Below are positions 7,700 to 15,167 of a stretch of DNA of 32,956 bases, piece after piece. Each line of letters starts with the position of its first letter. Within the stretch, counting starts at the first letter, position 1. Origin of the DNA: Planctomycetaceae bacterium (lineage in GTDB: Bacteria > Planctomycetota > Phycisphaerae > Phycisphaerales > UBA1924); contig JAJTDF010000058.1 in NCBI GenBank assembly GCA_021294835.1, positions 1 through 32,956 of the forward strand. The letters are read 5' to 3'. The position numbers were made by a program, and so were the translations under genes. Under the pieces are notes generated by a model. It ran no database searches and was not told where the DNA came from. It saw only the letters and a list, made by a program, of their open reading frames with translations.

Positions 7700-8335
7700 A
7701 TGTTGGACACCCTGCTCAGCCCGTCGCTCGCCCCCTGGCTGCTCGCCTCGGTCATCGGCACCACCGCCATCGCTTGCCTGTGGGCCGTGTCCAACGCCAA
7801 ACGCAAGGCCCGCACGGGCCTGCCCGCCGGCGAACGGCTCAGCCAGGCCCGCCGTCGGGCTCTGGCCAAGGCCGCCCCCGGCGCCGGCGAGCTGCTCGAA
7901 GAGGTCAAACTGGCCGCGGAAGAGGCCACCGCCGCTATGGACGCCAAGGTCGCCGACCTGCAGCGGCTCATCGCAGAAGCCGACGCCAAGTTGGCCGACC
8001 TTCGGCTCGCTCAGGCCAACCTCACCCCGGCCCGTTCCGCCCTGGTCACCCGCCCGGTGTCCGCCCGGCCCAGTTCCACCCACTCGGCCCAGGCTTTGCA
8101 TCTGACCGACAACCCCACTGACGAACTCATCGCCGCAGCCTCGGTCCTGGGCGTTCGCTCCGGCGACTCCGCCGCCGCCCCGAACCCCACGCCCGCCCAG
8201 CGGCCGGCCATCACCATTGCCGAACAGGTCCGCCTTCTCGCCGAGCAGGGCCTCGGCCATGCCGAGATCGCTCAGGCCACCGGCCAGCAGATCAGCGCCG
8301 TCCGCCTCATGCTCAGCCTCCGCAAGGCCGGCTGA
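7700..8335 (+). CDS. Membrane-anchored coiled-coil protein with C-terminal helix-turn-helix-like segment
   Basis: A 211-residue protein. Residues 8-28 form one membrane helix. Residues 62-110 are a heptad-like coiled coil rich in Ala, Glu and Lys (EEVKLAAEEATAAMDAKVAD). Residues 111-170 are a Pro/Ala/Ser linker. Residues 172-208 (IAEQVRLLAEQGLGHAEIAQ and following) look like a helix-turn-helix of the kind that ends DUF6115/DUF2802-type bacterial proteins. The predicted product faces the cytoplasm. The same frame is open far upstream through tilS, but that part is only the shadow of tilS. No Shine-Dalgarno precedes the ATG. Function unknown. Confidence 0.75.
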   Translation: MLDTLLSPSLAPWLLASVIGTTAIACLWAVSNAKRKARTGLPAGERLSQARRRALAKAAPGAGELLEEVKLAAEEATAAMDAKVADLQRLIAEADAKLADLRLAQANLTPARSALVTRPVSARPSSTHSAQALHLTDNPTDELIAAASVLGVRSGDSAAAPNPTPAQRPAITIAEQVRLLAEQGLGHAEIAQATGQQISAVRLMLSLRKAG

Positions 8336-8350
8336 CCGATCGCCCCACCA

Positions 8351-8375
8351 CCCACCAGCCCTCGCCCCCGCCCCC
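8351..8375 (-). repeat. Intergenic G-quadruplex-type motif upstream of der
   Basis: C runs on the plus strand at 8351-8353, 8359-8361, 8365-8369 and 8371-8375 give four guanine runs on the minus strand. The motif lies in the 95-bp gap before der, which otherwise shows no gene or clear promoter. Confidence 0.45.
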
Positions 8376-8430
8376 ACCGCTGCCTCACCCCACCCGGGCA
8401 GGGCCCGCCCGCGTCCGCTACGGTTGACGG

Positions 8431-10914
8431 ATGCAGGCCCACACCAACGAAACCCGAACTCCACTCCGGCCCGGGCAGTTGCCCAGACTGGCCATCGTTG
8501 GCCGTCCCAACGTGGGCAAGTCCTCGCTCACCAACATGATCGCCGAGCGGCGGGTGAGCATCGTCGACCCCACGCCCGGCGTGACCCGCGACCGCGTGAC
8601 CACCGTGGTGAGCCTTGAGAGCGCCGACGCCTCAGCGCCGCCGGTGATGGCCGAACTGACCGACACCGGCGGCTACGGCGTGTACACCACCGCCGGCCGC
8701 AAGATCGACGAGGCCGGCTTCGACCTCTCGATGCTCACCAAGGACATCGAGAAGCAGATCGCCGCCGCTGTCCGCTCCGCCGATCTGGTGCTCTTTGTCA
8801 TTGACGCTCAGACCGGCTTGACCGCCCAGGACCGCGAGGTGGCCCGCCTGCTGCGTGAAGGCGGCCTGGCGGCGCTGGATGACCCGCACGCCAGGCGGCA
8901 GGCCGCCGGCGACGGTCCCCGCGTGCTGGTGATCGCCAACAAGGTCGACGGTCCTCGCTGGGAGATGCACGCCCTGGAAGCGGCCAACCTCGGCTTCGGC
9001 GAGCCGCTGATGGTCAGCGCCAAGAACAACTACTGCCGTCGTGAGTTCACCGGCCGCCTCCACGAGATCGTCAGCGATCTCTCCGCCGACGCCGTCCGTC
9101 GCGGCCGCGAGGCCGAGGCCGCCGGCCACCCCGACGACGCGCCCCCGCGCGCTGCCCTGCCGGAGATGAAGCTCGCCATCGTCGGCAAGCGCAACGCCGG
9201 CAAGAGCACGCTGGTGAACCACCTCGCCGGCGAAGAACGCGTCATCGTCAGCGAGATCCCCGGCACCACCCGCGACGCGGTCGACGTGCGCTTCGAGATG
9301 GACGGCCGCGCCTTTGTCGCCATCGACACCGCCGGCCTCCGCCGCAAGAAGAGCTTCCAGGACCGCATCGAGTGGTTCGCCCTCGACCGCCTGCAACTGG
9401 CCGTAGACCGCTGCGATGTGGCGCTGTTCCTCATCGACGCCACCGTGCCCATCAGCCAGGTCGACGAGCAGGTCGGCAAGATGCTCGCCGACAGCTTCCG
9501 GCCGGTGGTCATCGTCGTCAACAAGTGGGACCTGGTGCAGGGCCGCTTCGCCGGCGCCGGCCGCAAGGCCCGCCGGGGCGAGCGCGTCACCCCCGAGATC
9601 TACGAGTCCTACATCCGCGACCAGTTGCGGGGCCTGGACTACGCCCCCATCTCCTTCATCAGCGGGCAGCAGGGCCTGAACGTCCGCGAGACGATCGACC
9701 TGGCCTTCGACCTCATGCGGCAGAGCCAGACCCGCGCCGGCACCGGCCAGCTCAACCGCATGCTCCGCGAGATCGTCACCCGCCAGGGGCCCTCCAGCAA
9801 GATCGGCACCTTCGCCAAGATCTTCTTCGCCGCCCAGGTCCGCACCCAGCCGCCGACCATCGTCTGCGTCGTCAACCGGCCGGAACTGTTCACCCCCAAC
9901 TACCAGCGCTTCCTGCTCAACCGCTTCCGCGAGCAACTCCCCTTCCCCGAGGTGCCCATCCGGCTGATCATCCGCGCCCGCAAGCCCAAGAGCGCCGGCA
10001 AGGCCGCCGAAGAGTTCCCCGATATCGAGCAGATCGAGCAGATGGAGGCCGCCGGCCAGCAACCCGAGTTGCTCGCCGCCGAGGACTACTTCGACGAGCC
10101 GGTGCAGCCGCACCGCCAGAGCCAGAATGACGCCCCCGCCCACGGCGGCCGACCCGTCGCCCGCGTGGTCAGCGGCCTGGCCGAGGACGACGCCACCGAA
10201 GAACTCAGCGAAGAGCCCGATGCCGAGTTTGCCGACGATCTGGCCGACGACGACGAACCGCTGTCCGATCTTCACGATGAGCAGGGCGAGGACGCCGACG
10301 AAGCCGACGAGTCCGAAGCGGCCAAGCCCTCCGCACCTGCTGACCAGGCCGACCACGACGACGCGGATGATTCCGATGGCGACGCCGGCGACGACGCCGA
10401 CACCGACCTCCCCGAAGACCAGTTGCTGGACATCGAGGATGAGGACGCCGTCAGCTTCGATGACAACGGCGACGAAGACGGTGACGACGAGAAGCCGGCC
10501 CCCCGGCCCGCCGCCCGTCGCCCGAGGCCCGCAGCAAGGCCGCAGCCTCGCGCCCGGCCGCCGGCAAGAAGCCCGCGTCCAAGTCATCTGCCAAGTCCGC
10601 CGCCCGAACCTCGCGCAAGTCCGCGTCGGCCAAGCCCACCAAGGGCGGCAGGGCCGCCAAGCTGGCCAAGCCCAGCAAGCCCAGCAAGCCCAGCAAGCCG
10701 AGCAAGCCGAGCAAGCCGGCCAAGCCCGCCAAGGGCAAGGCCCCCGCATCCGGCAAGCGCACCGCCAGCAAACCCGCCGCCGGCAAGCGCACCACCGCAA
10801 AGCGGCCCCCGGGCCGCCGGGGCCGCTGACATCGGCCCCGGCTTGCGGCCGATCGCGAGATTCGCTCCCCGAAGCGAAACCACCCCGAAGAACCCGGCGA
10901 AACCAGATCTGTAA
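8431..10914 (+). CDS. der: Ribosome-assembly GTPase Der (EngA) with long C-terminal extension and a frame disruption
   Basis: A tandem-GTPase factor for 50S subunit maturation. GTPase domain 1 has GRPNVGKS (24-31), DTGG and NKVD; domain 2 has GKRNAGKS (252-259), DTAG and NKWD (364-367). A KH-like domain follows and ends near RLIIRARK (511-518), matching the usual length of about 490 residues plus small insertions. Residues 583-688 are then almost entirely Asp/Glu with Ala. After a run of six C at 10499-10504 the open frame becomes an Arg/Pro/Ser string, whereas the -1 frame encodes a lysine-rich H1-like tail ending at 10829. One extra C would join them, giving about 799 residues. The tail shown in this frame (to 10914) is therefore probably not native. 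No Shine-Dalgarno is seen before the ATG. GH1 follows 30 bp after the in-frame stop. Confidence 0.9.
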   Translation: MQAHTNETRTPLRPGQLPRLAIVGRPNVGKSSLTNMIAERRVSIVDPTPGVTRDRVTTVVSLESADASAPPVMAELTDTGGYGVYTTAGRKIDEAGFDLSMLTKDIEKQIAAAVRSADLVLFVIDAQTGLTAQDREVARLLREGGLAALDDPHARRQAAGDGPRVLVIANKVDGPRWEMHALEAANLGFGEPLMVSAKNNYCRREFTGRLHEIVSDLSADAVRRGREAEAAGHPDDAPPRAALPEMKLAIVGKRNAGKSTLVNHLAGEERVIVSEIPGTTRDAVDVRFEMDGRAFVAIDTAGLRRKKSFQDRIEWFALDRLQLAVDRCDVALFLIDATVPISQVDEQVGKMLADSFRPVVIVVNKWDLVQGRFAGAGRKARRGERVTPEIYESYIRDQLRGLDYAPISFISGQQGLNVRETIDLAFDLMRQSQTRAGTGQLNRMLREIVTRQGPSSKIGTFAKIFFAAQVRTQPPTIVCVVNRPELFTPNYQRFLLNRFREQLPFPEVPIRLIIRARKPKSAGKAAEEFPDIEQIEQMEAAGQQPELLAAEDYFDEPVQPHRQSQNDAPAHGGRPVARVVSGLAEDDATEELSEEPDAEFADDLADDDEPLSDLHDEQGEDADEADESEAAKPSAPADQADHDDADDSDGDAGDDADTDLPEDQLLDIEDEDAVSFDDNGDEDGDDEKPAPRPAARRPRPAARPQPRARPPARSPRPSHLPSPPPEPRASPRRPSPPRAAGPPSWPSPASPASPASRASRASRPSPPRARPPHPASAPPANPPPASAPPQSGPRAAGAADIGPGLRPIARFAPRSETTPKNPAKPDL
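10485..10829 (+). other. Out-of-frame lysine/proline/serine-rich tail belonging to der
   Basis: This stretch has no start codon of its own and opens just after a TGA at 10482-10484 in its frame. It reads as many GCC-AAG, AGC-AAG and AAG-CCC codons: GKKPASKSSAKSAARTSRKS, then KPS/KPA repeats, then GKRTASKPAAGKRTTAKRPP and RRGR before TGA at 10827-10829. The composition is that of bacterial histone-H1-like nucleic-acid-binding tails. Because it can only be reached from der by a shift at or near the C6 run, it is read here as the real C-terminus of Der, separated by an assembly error, a mutation or a recoding event. Confidence 0.7.
10668..10730 (+). repeat. Seven 9-bp tandem units encoding KPS/KPA in the frameshifted der tail
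   Basis: AAG-CCC/G-AGC is repeated five times, followed by two AAG-CCN-GCC units. In the H1-like frame this gives (KPS)5(KPA)2. Perfect lysine codon periodicity in only that frame supports it as the selected reading frame. Confidence 0.8.
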
Positions 10915-10944
10915 CCGCTTTCATTCCCCCTGAGTTCACCCGCC

Positions 10945-12462
10945 ATGAGCACCCACGCCTCCCCGCTGTCTGACACCACCTTCCCGCCCGACTTCGTCTG
11001 GGGCGCCGCCTCCAGCGCGTACCAGGTCGAAGGCGGCTGGGACGCCGACGGCAAGGGCCCCAGCAACTGGGACCACTACTGCCACAACCGCGTCGCCAAG
11101 GGCTCCACCGGCGACGTCCCCGGACAGGTCTTCACGCCCGGCAACGTCTACAAGGACCACGCCGGCGACATTGGCCCCGACCACTACCACCGCTACGTCG
11201 AAGACGTGCAACTCATGAAGCAGATCGGCCTGAAGGCCTACCGCTTCTCCGTCGCCTGGTCCCGCGTCATGCCCGATGGCGTCGGCCCCGTCAACGCCGC
11301 CGGCCTCGCCTTCTACGACCGCTTGGTTGACGCCTTGCTGGCCGCCGGCATCCAGCCCTGGCTCACCCTGTTCCATTGGGATCTACCCCTGGCCCTCTGG
11401 CACAAGGGCGCCTGGCACAACCGCGATATCGCCCACTGGTTCGCCGACTACGCCGCCGTCCTGACCGACAAACTCTCCGACCGCGTCACCCACTGGATGA
11501 CCATCAACGAGCCGCAGATCTTCCTCGGCCCCAGCGAGCACGAAGGCCTGCAGACCTCCAACGCCCGCTCCAGCCACACCGACCGCCTCCTGACCGCCCA
11601 CCACGCGCTGCTCGCCCACGGCCGCGCCGTGCAGGTCATCCGCGCCCGCGCCAAGCGCCCGCCCCAGATCGGCTGGGCCCCCATCGGCCGCGTCAAGGTC
11701 CCCTATGCCCCGCCCACCCGGCGTGACGGCCCCGACGGCGGCTTCCTCTCCGCCGTGCCCAGCCCCGAGAACGTGCAGGCCGCCAAGTACGCGACCCACG
11801 CCGTCATGGTCAAGGACTTCTGGAACAACGCCTGGTTCGCCGACCCCGCCATCCTCGGCCACTACCCCGAAGACGGCCTGAAGCTCTACGGCCACGCCGC
11901 CCCCAAGCCCCAGCCCGGCGACATGGACACCATCCGCCAGCCGCTCGACTTCTACGGCATCAACGTCTACGACGCCGAACTCATCCGGGCCTGCAAGCCC
12001 CACCACGGCAACCCCCTCGGCCCACACGCCACCGTCGAACGCGTCGACTTCCCCGCCGGCCACCCCCGCACCGCCATCGGCTGGTACATCATCCCCGAGG
12101 CCCTCTACTACGGGCCGCTCTGGCTCTACGAACGCTACAAGGTCCCCATCGTCATCACCGAGAACGGCATGTCCAGCCACGACTGGGTCGCCAACGACGG
12201 CCAGGTCCACGACCACCAGCGCATCGACTACACCCGCCGCTACCTCCTCCAACTCCGCCGCGCCATCGCCGACGGTGCCAAGGTCAACGGCTACCTGCAC
12301 TGGTCCATCATGGACAACTTCGAGTGGCAGTGCGGCTACCGCGAACGCTTCGGCCTCATCCACGTCGATTACGACACCCTCAAGCGCACGCTCAAGCAGT
12401 CCGCCCACTGGTACCGGGGTGTCATCGCCTCCAACGGCCGCGACCTCCCCGTCACTCGCTGA
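10945..12462 (+). CDS. Glycoside hydrolase family 1 beta-glucosidase
   Basis: Predicted to hydrolyse beta-glucosides or related beta-glycosides with retention of configuration. The 505-residue protein has the GH1 N-terminal signature FVWGAASSAYQVEGG (18-32), the acid/base motif TINEP with Glu189, and the nucleophile motif ITENG with Glu406. It also has the C-terminal GYLHWSIMDNFEWQCGYRERFGL typical of the family (seen in two parts around residues 450-475). No signal peptide is visible, so it probably acts in the cytoplasm on imported oligosaccharides, but substrate specificity cannot be read from sequence. It follows der by 30 bp from the der in-frame stop. Its last 11 bases overlap the 3' end of the TsaE-YacG gene on the other strand. 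Confidence 0.93.
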   Translation: MSTHASPLSDTTFPPDFVWGAASSAYQVEGGWDADGKGPSNWDHYCHNRVAKGSTGDVPGQVFTPGNVYKDHAGDIGPDHYHRYVEDVQLMKQIGLKAYRFSVAWSRVMPDGVGPVNAAGLAFYDRLVDALLAAGIQPWLTLFHWDLPLALWHKGAWHNRDIAHWFADYAAVLTDKLSDRVTHWMTINEPQIFLGPSEHEGLQTSNARSSHTDRLLTAHHALLAHGRAVQVIRARAKRPPQIGWAPIGRVKVPYAPPTRRDGPDGGFLSAVPSPENVQAAKYATHAVMVKDFWNNAWFADPAILGHYPEDGLKLYGHAAPKPQPGDMDTIRQPLDFYGINVYDAELIRACKPHHGNPLGPHATVERVDFPAGHPRTAIGWYIIPEALYYGPLWLYERYKVPIVITENGMSSHDWVANDGQVHDHQRIDYTRRYLLQLRRAIADGAKVNGYLHWSIMDNFEWQCGYRERFGLIHVDYDTLKRTLKQSAHWYRGVIASNGRDLPVTR

Positions 12463-13165
12463 GTTCGTCGTCCGCCTCCACCGGGCGAGACACCCGGTAG
12501 GCCTCGCTGAACCACCGCCCCAGATCCGCATCCCGGCACCGCGTCCCGCAGAACGGCGCGTGCGGTGCGCCCGCAGGCAGTTCACGCCCACACCCGCGGC
12601 AGCGTTCCCCCCCCACCACCACGCCCCCGCCGCTGCCAAAGCGGCCCAGGGCCGACATCACCTTGGCAAAGCCCGGCCGCCGCTGCCAGCCCGCCGGCAG
12701 ATGCACCACCAGCCGCCGCCGCTCCTCATCTTCCGCGTGATGCAACTGCACCGCCGCCAACGCCGGCCCCAGCCGCTTGATCGCCCCCGCTATCCGCGAC
12801 GGCCACTCCACCGCCACCACCGCTCCACCGGCCAGGGCTTCGTCCCAGCCGATGGTGTCCAGTTCCTCATCCCCGCCCAGCCGATACGCGTCCACGTGCA
12901 CCAGCCGCAGCCCGCCCGGCCCTGAACCCGCCCCGGGGCGGTACTCGTTCATCAGCACGAACGTCGGGCTGTGCACCAGATCCGCATCCAGCCCCAGCCC
13001 CCGCGCCAGCCCCCGCACCAGCCGCGTCTTGCCCGCACCCAGTTCACCCTCCAGCGCCAGCACATCCCCCGCACCGGCCAGTGAGCCCAGCAGTTCGCCC
13101 ACCAGCTCGGTGTCCTCCGGGGCGTTTGTCGTCAAAGTCAGCATGATGGGCAGGGCAGCGGGCAT
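12452..13165 (-). CDS. tsaE: TsaE tRNA-t6A ATPase fused to a YacG-like zinc ribbon
   Basis: Residues 10-150 are TsaE (YjeE), the ATPase that works with TsaB/TsaD to make N6-threonylcarbamoyladenosine on ANN-decoding tRNAs. It has the P-loop GELGAGKT (40-47), SPTFVLMNEY (66-75), HVDAYRLG (90-97) and VEWP (119-122). Residues 187-231 form a second domain: Cys189-x2-Cys192-x13-Cys206-x3-Cys210 followed by DLGRW and EAYR. That pattern matches YacG/DUF329, a small zinc protein known in E. coli as a DNA gyrase inhibitor. The two are normally separate proteins, so this looks like a gene fusion. An alternative ATG lies at 13144. It follows thiL by 53 bp on the same strand. Confidence 0.88.
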   Translation of the reverse strand: MPAALPIMLTLTTNAPEDTELVGELLGSLAGAGDVLALEGELGAGKTRLVRGLARGLGLDADLVHSPTFVLMNEYRPGAGSGPGGLRLVHVDAYRLGGDEELDTIGWDEALAGGAVVAVEWPSRIAGAIKRLGPALAAVQLHHAEDEERRRLVVHLPAGWQRRPGFAKVMSALGRFGSGGGVVVGGERCRGCGRELPAGAPHAPFCGTRCRDADLGRWFSEAYRVSRPVEADDELSE

Positions 13166-13218
13166 GGTGCATCCACAAGCAAAGCATCACTGGTCAACTC
13201 AGCACGCGGCACGGCGGC

Positions 13219-14370
13219 TCAGGCCCGCGTCCGCTGCACGCTGGCCGTGCCATGGTCCCACCCCATGGCGCTGGCATCCGTTTCCACCCCCTTCTCATCC
13301 ACCACCACCGCCCAGCATCCCGGGCTCCCGCCCGCGCTTGAACCGTTCGGCGTCCCGCCACCGGTCGGCGCCACATCGGCATGGGCCACAAACCGGCCGA
13401 TCCGCGTCAGCCGCGTGCCGGTCACCGGGCATCGCTCCGGCAGCAACCCTTCAGCCTCCGGGCGAACGGCAAACAGCAACTCGTAATCCTCGCCATCGGC
13501 GATCGCCGCACGCCAGTCGATCACATCGTTGTGCAGCGGCAGCAGCCGACTTTCCATCCTCGCCGCCAGCATCACCCGACCCTGCGTCCCGGCACCGGCG
13601 CTTGATGCTTCGGCCAGCCGGCCCGCGTCAATCCCCACGCCGTCGCTCACGTCGATCATCGCCGCCAGCCCGTTACCCAACGTGTCGCACAGCCACGCCG
13701 CCTCCGCCAGCCGAGGTTCGAAGCTCAGGTGCCGCCCGCTGGCCAGTGAACCGCCGATCCGACCCGTCACCCACAGCCCGTCCCCCGCCCCGGCTCCGCT
13801 GCGGGGCACCGCGCCGCGCTTGCCGTGGGGCACGCCCGCCACCGTCACCGTCAGCACCGTCGGGCACCGCACCGCCAGCGCCGGCCCGGTGTGGTGGTCC
13901 GCCTGTCCGCCCGCCGGCTCGTCATCCCGACCGCCGATCGCCGGCAAGGTCGCAATATCCCCCCCGACCAGCGGGCACCCCCAATGCCTCGCCCATCGCG
14001 ACATCGCATCAAACAGCCGATCGGCCACATCTTCCGCCAGCCCCTCGGGCAACGCCCCGGTCGCCAAGGCCCACACCGGCCGCCCGCCCATCGCCGCAAT
14101 GTCCGACACCGACCGCGCCATCGCCTTCCGCGCTGCCGCGTCCACCGTCGTGCCCCCGCTGGGCCCCTTGCCGCTGCCGCCCAGCGGACCCGCATAATGC
14201 CGGTCTTCCACCAGATGGTCCACCGTCAGCAGCAACTGATTGCCGGGCCGATCCGCCGGCCCCTCCCCCACCGCCACGCAAGCGCAATCATCTCCAGGCC
14301 CCAGCAGCACACAGGCCGGCAGGTCGCGGGAACGCTGGTAGATGTGTCGGTGCAGGTCAGCCTCACGCAT
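13219..14370 (-). CDS. thiL: Thiamine-monophosphate kinase
   Basis: Phosphorylates thiamine monophosphate to the cofactor thiamine diphosphate with ATP; cytoplasmic, of the PurM/AIR-synthase-like fold. The 383-residue product is slightly longer than usual because of Gly/Ser-rich insertions. Visible motifs are GPGDDCA (24-30), LLTVDHLVEDRHY (47-59), RKAMARSVSDIAAMGGRP (81-98), VGGDIA, GLWVTGRIGGSLASGRH, DVSDGVGIDAGRLAE and DGEDYELLF. The ATG at 14370 is chosen because homology begins at once; the frame is open further upstream, but that part shows no ThiL features. It is the first gene of a likely two-gene unit with tsaE. I looked for a TPP riboswitch upstream and did not find its conserved core. 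Confidence 0.9.
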   Translation of the reverse strand: MREADLHRHIYQRSRDLPACVLLGPGDDCACVAVGEGPADRPGNQLLLTVDHLVEDRHYAGPLGGSGKGPSGGTTVDAAARKAMARSVSDIAAMGGRPVWALATGALPEGLAEDVADRLFDAMSRWARHWGCPLVGGDIATLPAIGGRDDEPAGGQADHHTGPALAVRCPTVLTVTVAGVPHGKRGAVPRSGAGAGDGLWVTGRIGGSLASGRHLSFEPRLAEAAWLCDTLGNGLAAMIDVSDGVGIDAGRLAEASSAGAGTQGRVMLAARMESRLLPLHNDVIDWRAAIADGEDYELLFAVRPEAEGLLPERCPVTGTRLTRIGRFVAHADVAPTGGGTPNGSSAGGSPGCWAVVVDEKGVETDASAMGWDHGTASVQRTRA

Positions 14371-14713
14371 GCTCTGAGGGTACCCCGCGCCCGATGGCCC
14401 CCGCCCACCACCCGAACGCATCGCCGACAAAAAACGCTTCCGGCCATGACGGACACCTCTCGCTCCCGCATCCCGTTGCTCGTGCAGGCAACGCCCGCGG
14501 CCTGAAAACCGACTGGTCCGTTGCCGAAGAACCTTCCGGCAAACCCCGCGATTGCACGCCCCCGGACGGCCGTGCCCTCGCAGCGCCAGCCCGGCTGTAC
14601 CAAGCCGCGGCCACCCCGCGTCAACCGGCCCCCCTCCGTCCGCCACCCTGAGTTGTTGCCTGCCTTCACCGGCGCTCGTGCGCCGGTCGCCATCACTCTG
14701 CCGGAGCATTCCC
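14371..14713. promoter_or_regulatory. 343-bp divergent intergenic region with structured leader
   Basis: No gene is supported here. On the plus strand there is an imperfect hairpin TTGCCG (14521-14526) with CGGCAA (14537-14542), and an eight-pair hairpin at 14668-14687 shortly before the small membrane-protein gene. AT-richer patches occur near 14425-14435 and 14500-14510. No standard promoter is convincing on either strand. A small RNA or long 5' leader is possible. Confidence 0.4.
14668..14687 (+). promoter_or_regulatory. Perfect 8-bp hairpin with TCGT loop before the 14714 gene
   Basis: ACCGGCGC (14668-14675) pairs with GCGCCGGT (14680-14687) around a TCGT loop, 26 bases upstream of the ATG. 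No T tract follows, so it is not a standard terminator. It may stabilise the transcript or modulate translation. Confidence 0.5.
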
Positions 14714-15031
14714 ATGTACGCGAACACCGAGCTGCCCGTCTTCACGAGCGTTGCCGTTGCGAACCCCGCCACCGAACGCCGGCCAGCGTCAGTCCGCATC
14801 GCCGGGCTGCTTCGAACCGCCTTCCTCGCCGTCGTCGCCGCCTCGGTGGTCCTCGCCGTCGGCTCCCTGGCGTGGGCTCAGTACCAGGACCACCTGTTCC
14901 TCACCGGCCAGCACCCCAGCCAGCAGGCCGTCGAGTGCGGCGTTCGCCAACCCGGCATCCGCACCATGCCGGCCACCCCGACCGAACGAACCGACCACAG
15001 CCCCAGCGTGGTCTCACTTTTCGCGATCTGA
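14714..15031 (+). CDS. Small single-pass membrane protein of unknown function
   Basis: A 105-residue protein. Residues 1-28 are polar. Residues 29-55 (IAGLLRTAFLAVVAASVVLA and following to AWAQ) form one hydrophobic helix that could also act as a late signal peptide. Residues 56-105 are polar, Thr/Pro/Gln-rich, with a single Cys. The ATG at 14714 is chosen because it is followed by a continuous protein-like composition and a strong terminator lies just downstream, which supports a free-standing transcript of about 300-400 bases. A weak GGAG lies upstream. I do not recognise a family. Confidence 0.6.
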   Translation: MYANTELPVFTSVAVANPATERRPASVRIAGLLRTAFLAVVAASVVLAVGSLAWAQYQDHLFLTGQHPSQQAVECGVRQPGIRTMPATPTERTDHSPSVVSLFAI

Positions 15032-15069
15032 TCACACGCTCCGGCTGTCGCCGTCACAGCCCCCACAAG

Positions 15070-15116
15070 GGAGCCGATGTCCCCCGGACTGTCCGGCGGG
15101 GCCGGCTCCTTTTTTT
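15070..15116 (+). terminator. Rho-independent terminator after the small membrane protein
   Basis: GGAGCCG (15070-15076) pairs with CGGCTCC (15103-15109). An inner C-rich/G-rich stem extends the hairpin, and seven T bases follow at 15110-15116. The minus-strand gene pgpA converges from the other side. Confidence 0.9.
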
Positions 15117-15167
15117 CGCGCCCATCACGCCCTTGCACTCAGCCGGCCGACTGCCGCCCGCCGTCGC

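Noticed and set aside
10499..10504. C6 run as a programmed -1 slippery site in der
   Set aside because: Not a standard X-XXY-YYZ heptamer in the der frame; a single-base indel explains it more simply, though recoding is not excluded.
8632..10800. 722-codon open frame antisense to der
   Set aside because: Its composition (Val/Gly/Ala/Asp strings) is the expected mirror of GC-rich der codons, and the plus strand has clear GTPase motifs.
10127..10933. Third-frame open reading frame at the end of der (Gln/Ala/Arg-rich)
   Set aside because: It has no protein-like start and its repeats are the shifted reading of the KPS codons.
13710..13730. GGTTCGAAGC as a tRNA T-loop
   Set aside because: It lies inside thiL coding sequence and no acceptor or anticodon stem surrounds it.
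14371..14713. TPP riboswitch upstream of thiL
   Set aside because: The conserved CUGAGA and pyrophosphate-sensor segments are not found on the relevant strand.
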